Source: Roseicyclus sp. (GTDB lineage Bacteria > Pseudomonadota > Alphaproteobacteria > Rhodobacterales > Rhodobacteraceae). From it: a DNA stretch of 64,000 nucleotides. The stretch spans positions 62,001 to 126,000 of the forward strand of contig JAGYJU010000009.1 of the NCBI GenBank assembly GCA_018401965.1, written 5' to 3'. The stretch's first letter is position 1, and each line of letters opens with the position of its first letter. This document shows positions 58,848 through 64,000 of the stretch, in pieces. The notes beneath the pieces were generated by a model that was not told the origin of the DNA, did not search any database, and worked only from the letters and a program-made list of their open reading frames with translations. Position numbers and translations under genes: made by a program.

Positions 58848-60881
58848 ATGCCACCCCCCACGGGCACATTGACCGAGCGGTACAATCAGGCGTTGGCGCT
58901 TGCGCAGCAGGGCCGCGCCGCCGATGCGCTGTCGATGCTGAACGCGCTGCGGCTCGTGCGGCCCGACAGCCCCGAGATCCTGTTCCAGATCGGACGATTG
59001 CACACCGGGTTGGGCGATATCGCCGCGGCGGAACCAGTGTTGCGGCAAGCCTTGGCCTTGCGCCCCGCCGAGGCCGCGATCTGGCAAGCGTTGCACAGCG
59101 TGCTGACCGGCCCGGCGCGGGCCGATCTCGAACGGGCCGCGACCAAGGCCAGGATCGTGCTGGGCACGGAGGCGGACCTACGCCCGGTCTACGCGGCGGT
59201 GCAAAAGGGCCAGCTTGACCGGGCCGAGGCGCTGGCGCTGGCGATGGTCAAGGCCGCCCCTGCCGCGATCTGGCCCGCGCTGGCCTTGGGCGAGGCGCGG
59301 ATGGCGCGCGGTGCCTGGGGGGCGGCGCTTGGCCCGTTGCAAAAGGCGGTGGACCGCGCCCCCGATATGGCGCGCGCGCAAGCGGCGCTTGGCGAAACGC
59401 TGATGCGGCTGGACCGGTTCGCGGCGGCCGAGCCGCTGTTGCGGGCGGCGCTGGCGGCGGGGCAGGCGGGCGCGCGGCTGGCCTTGGCGCGCGCCTTGCG
59501 CCTGAGCTTGCGAACCGATGAGGCGGTGAAGCTTTTGGCGGATGCCGCAACGCCGCCGGCCCGCGAAGAACTGGCGCTGGCGCAGGCTGATCTGGGCCAT
59601 GGCCCAGAGGCGCGCGCCGCAGCGCTCGCGGCGGCGACCGGTACGGCGCGGCGCATCCTGTTGCGCCGGGTGGCCGATGGGTTGCAGGGCGCGGGCGCCA
59701 TCGCCGAGGCCGAGGCCACGATAGAGCTGGCGCTGGCCGCCGCACCCGACGAGCCGGGTTTGCTGACCCATCGCGGCCAGTTCCGCCAATCTGCCGGTGA
59801 TCTTGCGGGGGCAGAGGCCGATCTCAAGGCCGCGATTGCCACCGACCCCGATTGCGCCGAGGCCTATCGCGCCTATGCCAATGGCCGCAAGCTGGCCGAA
59901 GGCGACGCCGTCATCGCCCAATTGCACGGCCGCCTCGCCCGCCCCGCCTTGGCGCGGGACGCGCGGCGGGTGATGCATTTCGCCGCCGCCAAAGCGGCGA
60001 TGGACCTGCGCGCGCCAGATGCCTTTGCACATCTTCACACCGCCAACCGCCTGACTGCCGAGGCATTTCCCTATAATTTCGAGGCCGATCTGGCCGAGGC
60101 GCGCCGCCTTGTCGCGGATTGGCCGACGCTGGCGGCGATGACGCCCGAGGGGCCGGTCGACCCGGTTTTGTTCGTCACCGGCTTGCCGCGGTCTGGCACG
60201 ACGCTGGTGGAAACGATCCTGTCGGCGCATCCGCGTGTGACGGCGGGGGGCGAATTGCCGTTCCTGTCGCGCGCCATGGCACCCGCGCTGGAACGGCTGC
60301 GGGACGGACAGGCGACAGCGGCAGAGTTTGCCGATGCGGGCGCGCGGTACCTGGTGGCGGCGCGGCGGCGCACCGGTTCGGCGGGTGTGTTCACGGACAA
60401 GGCGATATCCACCTTTTCACGCGTGGGCCATGCGATCACCGCCTTGCCGGGGGCGCGCATCGTGATCTTGCGCCGCGATCCGCGCGACGTGGGCCTGTCG
60501 CTCTATCGCAACCTCTTTGCCGAGGGAATGCACCGCTACGCCTATGATCTTGCGGTGATGGGCCGCTATATCCGGCTGCATGATGCGCTGGTGACCTTCT
60601 GGGCCAAGGCGCTGCCCGACCGGGTGCATGTGGTGGATTACGAGGCGCTGACCGCCGCGCCAGAGCCTGAAATCCGGGCGCTTGTCGCCTTTTGCGGCCT
60701 GCCCTGGGATGCGGCCTGTCTGGCGCCGGAACGATCCGACCGGCGGGTCGAAACGCTGAGCTTTGCGCAAGTGCGCGCCCCCATCGGGCGGCAGGCCGTG
60801 GCGGGCTGGACCCGGTTCGAGGCCGAATTGGCCCCCCTGATCCGTGCCCTGGACGAGACAGAGATCGATCTAGGCCTCTGA
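58848..60881 (+). CDS. TPR-repeat sulfotransferase
   Basis: The first 400 residues are tetratricopeptide repeats (e.g. YNQALALAQQGRAADALSML and AEPVLRQALALRPAEAAIW), followed by a sulfotransferase domain at about 430-677. The PAPS-binding 5'-phosphosulfate loop is FVTGLPRSGTTLVE and the 3'-phosphate site is VILRRDPRDVGLSLYRN. ATG 58848 with GGAGG 7 bases before is preferred over GTG 58833. The acceptor could be protein, peptide or polysaccharide. PAPS would be supplied by the enzyme encoded 2 kb upstream. Confidence 0.85.
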   Translation: MPPPTGTLTERYNQALALAQQGRAADALSMLNALRLVRPDSPEILFQIGRLHTGLGDIAAAEPVLRQALALRPAEAAIWQALHSVLTGPARADLERAATKARIVLGTEADLRPVYAAVQKGQLDRAEALALAMVKAAPAAIWPALALGEARMARGAWGAALGPLQKAVDRAPDMARAQAALGETLMRLDRFAAAEPLLRAALAAGQAGARLALARALRLSLRTDEAVKLLADAATPPAREELALAQADLGHGPEARAAALAAATGTARRILLRRVADGLQGAGAIAEAEATIELALAAAPDEPGLLTHRGQFRQSAGDLAGAEADLKAAIATDPDCAEAYRAYANGRKLAEGDAVIAQLHGRLARPALARDARRVMHFAAAKAAMDLRAPDAFAHLHTANRLTAEAFPYNFEADLAEARRLVADWPTLAAMTPEGPVDPVLFVTGLPRSGTTLVETILSAHPRVTAGGELPFLSRAMAPALERLRDGQATAAEFADAGARYLVAARRRTGSAGVFTDKAISTFSRVGHAITALPGARIVILRRDPRDVGLSLYRNLFAEGMHRYAYDLAVMGRYIRLHDALVTFWAKALPDRVHVVDYEALTAAPEPEIRALVAFCGLPWDAACLAPERSDRRVETLSFAQVRAPIGRQAVAGWTRFEAELAPLIRALDETEIDLGL

Positions 60882-60904
60882 TCCGCATGGCGTGACCGGT
60901 CAAG

Positions 60905-60933
60905 GAAAAAGGCGGCCGTTCTGGCCGCCTTTT
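60905..60933 (+). terminator. Terminator after the sulfotransferase gene
   Basis: AAAAAGGCGGCC, GTTCT and GGCCGCCTTTT form a stem flanked by A and T runs, 24 bases after the stop. Confidence 0.88.
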
Positions 60934-60972
60934 GCAAGCATCCGCGCCGGGTTGCGCGGGGTTCGGTCCGCC

Positions 60973-61104
60973 TTATCCGGCGGCCTTGATCGGGGCAGAT
61001 TTCGCCGCCCGCCGCTTGGCGCGTTTGGCGCGCGCCCAGGGCATTTCGACCTGATCCTTCGCTGCTTCAACAAGAACGGTTTTCATCCAACGCCGCGTTT
61101 TCAT
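60973..61104 (-). CDS. Small basic protein of 43 residues
   Basis: The frame starts at ATG 61104 (MKTRRWMKTVLVEAAKDQVE) and continues MPWARAKRAKRRAAKSAP. It is strongly basic in the second half (about 12 Lys/Arg). I recall similar MKTRRWMKSV-type small proteins in other Rhodobacterales, which supports it as real; the ribosome site AAAGGA is weakly placed. No function is known; DNA or RNA binding is only a guess from charge. An upstream in-frame extension to 61167 looks unlikely. The 292 bases between it and pgeF show no gene. Confidence 0.6.
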   Translation of the reverse strand: MKTRRWMKTVLVEAAKDQVEMPWARAKRAKRRAAKSAPIKAAG

Positions 61105-61396
61105 CTGCCTGATCCTTTGTGCCGTTTTATGTGTCTGCCCATCCTTGGGCTTGACCCGAAACTGCACCCGGTTTCCGGCAGGGATAGGGCGAAACCTTCA
61201 ACGAGCGGTAAATTTTCGGGGCGATTTCGTGGCAAGATGCGGCGCGGGCGCAGGCTTTGTTTCTTGGGTTTTCGTAAAATTGACGCCGAAGGGTCGGGCC
61301 GACTGCGGCAAGCTTGCGGCGGCGGTGGCCTTCACTTTGCCCAGATTGGCGCGCGGGGCGCGACAATTCGGGCAGCATCGCCCGATTTCGTCTCGA

Positions 61397-62164
61397 TCAC
61401 AGACGAATCGCGGAGATGAGCCGCCCGTAATCGGCCTCGCCCCGGTGGGTCGCGCGGCGGTAGGAATAGAACCGGTCCGCATCGCCATAGGTGCAATGGC
61501 GCGTCCATTCCGCCTGTCCCACGCCCGCGGCACGCAACCGCATCAACCCGTAGCCCGGCAGGTCGAACAGGTACTTGCCATCCGCCCCATTGACGAAGAA
61601 CCGCCCGTTGGCCGGGTCGTCGTCGTGGAAACGTTCAAAGAATTCCTCGCCCACCTCGTAGGCGCGCTGGCTGATCGTGGGGCCGATCACCGCATGGATC
61701 GCGTCGCGGCGCGCGCCCGCGGCAACCATCGCGTCGACCGTGGCCTCCAGCACCCCGTCAAAGGCACCCCGCCACCCGGCATGGGCCGCCCCGATGACGC
61801 CCGCCGCGCGGTCGGCAAACAGCACGGGCTGGCAATCGGCGGTCAAGACCGCGATGGCCAGGCCCGGCGTGGTGGTCACGACCGCATCCGCGCGCGGACG
61901 GTCGGCCGGCGCGCAATCCAGTGTCACCGCCTGGGCGGAATGCACCTGGTGGACGGTGACCAGGTTCGCGGCCGCCACCCCCATCGCATCGGCCACCCGG
62001 TCACGGTTCATCACCACGATTTCCGATTGGTCCGAAGACCCGCCGCCGCAGTTCAAGCCTTCGAAGATGCCCGAAGACGCGCCGCCGCGCCGCGAGAAAA
62101 ACCCGTGCGTGACGCCCTCCAGCAGCGGCGAGGTCAGGATGTCGAGGGTCACGGTCAGGGGCAT
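61397..62164 (-). CDS. pgeF: Peptidoglycan editing factor PgeF (YfiH/DUF152)
   Basis: PgeF is a copper- or zinc-containing laccase-domain protein that removes misplaced Ser from muropeptide stems. The metal ligands are in LVTVHQVHSAQA, AVLTADCQPVLF and IGAAHAGWRGAFDG. It has 255 residues, starts with [17 protein letters not shown] and overlaps the midA stop by 10 bases, making an lgt-midA-pgeF unit. Confidence 0.9.
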   Translation of the reverse strand: MPLTVTLDILTSPLLEGVTHGFFSRRGGASSGIFEGLNCGGGSSDQSEIVVMNRDRVADAMGVAAANLVTVHQVHSAQAVTLDCAPADRPRADAVVTTTPGLAIAVLTADCQPVLFADRAAGVIGAAHAGWRGAFDGVLEATVDAMVAAGARRDAIHAVIGPTISQRAYEVGEEFFERFHDDDPANGRFFVNGADGKYLFDLPGYGLMRLRAAGVGQAEWTRHCTYGDADRFYSYRRATHRGEADYGRLISAIRL

Positions 62165-63237
62165 GTGGGGCCGGGGTCAAGCGCGGGGGGCAGCGGGCTG
62201 CCCTCGGGTGTCAGGGCGAGCGTCTTGAAAAGGTGTCCCATCTGGGCGGGGTGCGTCAACCGCTTGTGTGCGGCGACATGGCTTTCGAGCGCCGGACCGG
62301 CGAGGTTTTGCGCCAGAACCCGCGCCCGCGCGGTGATCCCGAGCCGTTCGAGGAACACGCCCTGGGGGGTCAGGGCGCTGGCCCGCGCCGGCTGTGCCGC
62401 GCGCGCCAGGGGGCCAAAGGCCACATGGGCCGTCAGATCCGCCGTGCCGGGGGCTTCCAGGGGGTCGGCGGGCGCATGGGCGCGCAAAGCCTGGAACGTA
62501 TCCCCCAGGCTCTCCCAATCGCCGTAATCCACGATCAGCGCGGCCCCGCCATGGCTGGCCACGCGCCGCCCGATGTCGCCCGCGATGGCCTCGGCGGGGG
62601 TGCAGGTTTCGACGATCTGGCCTTGGGTCACGCTGTCGGCACGACGGGCCAGCGCGGCGATCGGGCTGGCGGGCGCAAGCCCCCAGGTCAGCCGCCCGTC
62701 TTGCGCGCCGATCATGCGTTCGTGCCATTCGGCGCCTTGGCCCTTCTGGAATTGCCGGATCGGCAGGGCGTCGAAGAATTCGTTGGCGACCAGGTAGATC
62801 GGCCCGTCGGGCAGATCCGCGACATTAGCGTGAAAGCATGGCGCGAAACCGGCCAGCGCGCGGGCTTGCAGGGCGCGCAGGCTGGGCGAGGCTTCGACAA
62901 GGTGCAGCGACAGCGCCGCGTGAAACCCCGGCACGCCGCGCGTGGCGCGCAGCGCATCGGCCATCAGGCTGCCGCGCCCCGGTCCCAGTTCGGCCAGCAC
63001 GATCCGGGCGGGCGCGCCCTGATCCAGCCAGACCTGCGCCAGCCACAGGCCGATCAGTTCCCCGAACATCTGGCTGATTTCCGGCGCGGTGGTGAAATCG
63101 CCCTTGGCCCCCAGCGGGTCGCGGGTGGTGTAATAACCATGGTCTGGGTGCAACAGGCAATCCGCCATGTACTCGGCCAAGCTCATCGGCCCGGTCCGCG
63201 CGATCCGCGCCAGCAGACGGTCGCAGAGCGCTGTCAT
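62155..63237 (-). CDS. MidA/NDUFAF7-family SAM-dependent methyltransferase
   Basis: This 360-residue methyltransferase belongs to the family of the mitochondrial complex I assembly factor NDUFAF7. Motifs are [36 protein letters not shown], the SAM site [19 protein letters not shown] and [19 protein letters not shown] 63237 is in the ATGA overlap with the lgt stop; the longer frame upstream is antisense-like noise. In mitochondria the target is an Arg of NDUFS2; the bacterial target is presumed but unproven. Confidence 0.88.
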   Translation of the reverse strand: MTALCDRLLARIARTGPMSLAEYMADCLLHPDHGYYTTRDPLGAKGDFTTAPEISQMFGELIGLWLAQVWLDQGAPARIVLAELGPGRGSLMADALRATRGVPGFHAALSLHLVEASPSLRALQARALAGFAPCFHANVADLPDGPIYLVANEFFDALPIRQFQKGQGAEWHERMIGAQDGRLTWGLAPASPIAALARRADSVTQGQIVETCTPAEAIAGDIGRRVASHGGAALIVDYGDWESLGDTFQALRAHAPADPLEAPGTADLTAHVAFGPLARAAQPARASALTPQGVFLERLGITARARVLAQNLAGPALESHVAAHKRLTHPAQMGHLFKTLALTPEGSPLPPALDPGPTCP

Positions 63238-64000
63238 ATCGCCTCGGACCGTCGCGCGCGCATCACCAGCCACAGCCCCAGCGCGATCATCGGCAGCGAC
63301 AGGATCTGCCCCATGGTCAGCCCAAGCGTCGGCGACAGCGCGAGGGCAAAGCCGATCGGGTTGCCCTCGGTCACGAATTGCGCATCGGGCTGGCGGACGA
63401 ATTCCACCGCGAACCGCGCAAGACCGTAAAGCGTGAAGAACAGGCCGGTCAGCGCACCGGGGGTTTTCAGCCAACCGCGCGACCAGGCCAGCCAGATCAG
63501 GATGACGCCCATCACCAGCCCTTCCAGCGCCGCCTGATAAAGCTGTGAGGGGTGGCGGGCACACATCTGGCCCAGTTCCGTCATCACGATCCCCACCGGG
63601 CCGGGGCAGGCCTGGGCGGCGGGGCCGGGAAAGATCACGCCCCAGGGCGCATCGGTCGGCCGCCCCCAGAGTTCCGCGTTGATGAAATTGGCCAGCCGTC
63701 CAAGGCCAAGGCCGATGGCCACCACCATCGCCATCGCATCGGCCGCCTGCAGCGGCGCCACTTTCTGGGTCCGGCAAAACAGGTAGGCCGCCACCGCCAC
63801 CCCGATCAGCCCGCCGTGAAACGCCATGCCGCCTTGCCAGATGTGCAGGATCTGGCCCGGGTTCTGCAGGTAGTAGCCTGGCTGGTAGAACACCACGAAT
63901 CCGAGCCGCCCGCCCAGGATCACGCCAAGAACCACGGCGGTCAGCAAGCTTTCGACCTGGTCGGGGCGCATCGGCGCGATGCCCTGCGGCCAAAGGTCGG
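63234..64000 (-). CDS. lgt: Prolipoprotein diacylglyceryl transferase Lgt (5' part beyond window)
   Basis: Lgt attaches diacylglycerol to the lipobox Cys of prolipoproteins in the inner membrane. The window holds about 255 residues, starting in frame at [16 protein letters not shown] and including [33 protein letters not shown] and [15 protein letters not shown], with several membrane helices. The true start lies beyond base 64000, so the N-terminus is missing. It overlaps midA by 4 bases. Confidence 0.93.
   Translation of the reverse strand, partial: DLWPQGIAPMRPDQVESLLTAVVLGVILGGRLGFVVFYQPGYYLQNPGQILHIWQGGMAFHGGLIGVAVAAYLFCRTQKVAPLQAADAMAMVVAIGLGLGRLANFINAELWGRPTDAPWGVIFPGPAAQACPGPVGIVMTELGQMCARHPSQLYQAALEGLVMGVILIWLAWSRGWLKTPGALTGLFFTLYGLARFAVEFVRQPDAQFVTEGNPIGFALALSPTLGLTMGQILSLPMIALGLWLVMRARRSEAI

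Noticed and set aside
61105..61396. Frames in the gap between the 43-residue gene and pgeF
   Set aside because: They lack ribosome sites and any family resemblance, and base composition drops as in a non-coding spacer.

Overview
The window is a 64 kb piece of chromosome from a high-GC alphaproteobacterium, almost certainly of the order Rhodobacterales (Rhodobacteraceae/Paracoccaceae type). The evidence is the cell-cycle regulator GcrA, a split ATP synthase with an F1-only operon (atpHAGDC), a phosphatidylcholine synthase, the families DUF2125, DUF1150 and DUF465, an EPS-associated MarR-type regulator module, and family resemblance throughout. It reads as core chromosome: I see no transposase, phage, plasmid, CRISPR, rRNA or tRNA gene.

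Layout. 1-7 kb: the tail of an unknown gene, a lytic transglycosylase, a VOC protein, gcrA, a DMT transporter, argF, argD and metF on the minus strand, then metR divergent. 7-11 kb: an inositol-phosphatase-family gene, phosphatidylcholine synthase, xerC with a DUF484 partner, and a transaldolase. 11-17 kb: priA, then hisC-tyrA-extensin-like with 4-base overlaps, then DUF2125 and chaC. 18-22 kb: an ExbB/MotA-like plus long coiled-coil MotB/OmpA-like pair facing an M23 peptidase. 22-26 kb: clpA, gloB, a methyltransferase. 26.7-31.6 kb: the F1 ATP synthase operon, then an H-type lectin gene. 32-39 kb: prs, an isomerase and hydrolase, threonine aldolase-ycgN-ribF, maoC, a HAD hydrolase, manganese pyrophosphatase. 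39.8-42 kb: groESL with a clear sigma70 promoter and CIRCE. 42-47 kb: a polymer-forming membrane protein, a reductase-phnM-EamA cassette, a Nudix gene and a lipase. 47-52 kb: purEK, ydcH, an hsp20-DUF1150 heat-shock pair, nadE. 52-57 kb: a secreted MORN-repeat protein, a quinone-reductase-like gene divergent from hxlR, and a MarR/ATP-sulfurylase/APS-kinase reading frame. 57-64 kb: trxB, an Lrp regulator, a TPR-sulfotransferase, a tiny basic protein, pgeF, midA and a partial lgt.

Three items deserve most attention. First, a 686-residue frame joins a MarR-type DNA-binding domain to a complete PAPS synthetase, has two perfect TGTTCA-N4-TGAACA operators just upstream, and lies near a TPR-sulfotransferase that would use PAPS. 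Second, a proton-channel-like stator pair carries about 430 residues of coiled coil in its peptidoglycan-binding subunit and has no assigned job. Third, the MORN protein arose by duplication of a nine-repeat block.

Caution on quality: nine single-base frame breaks are visible, seven of them in the first 2.9 kb and in genes that should be intact (gcrA, argF, purK). They look like sequencing errors of a draft assembly, so those genes are annotated across the break with the restored length.
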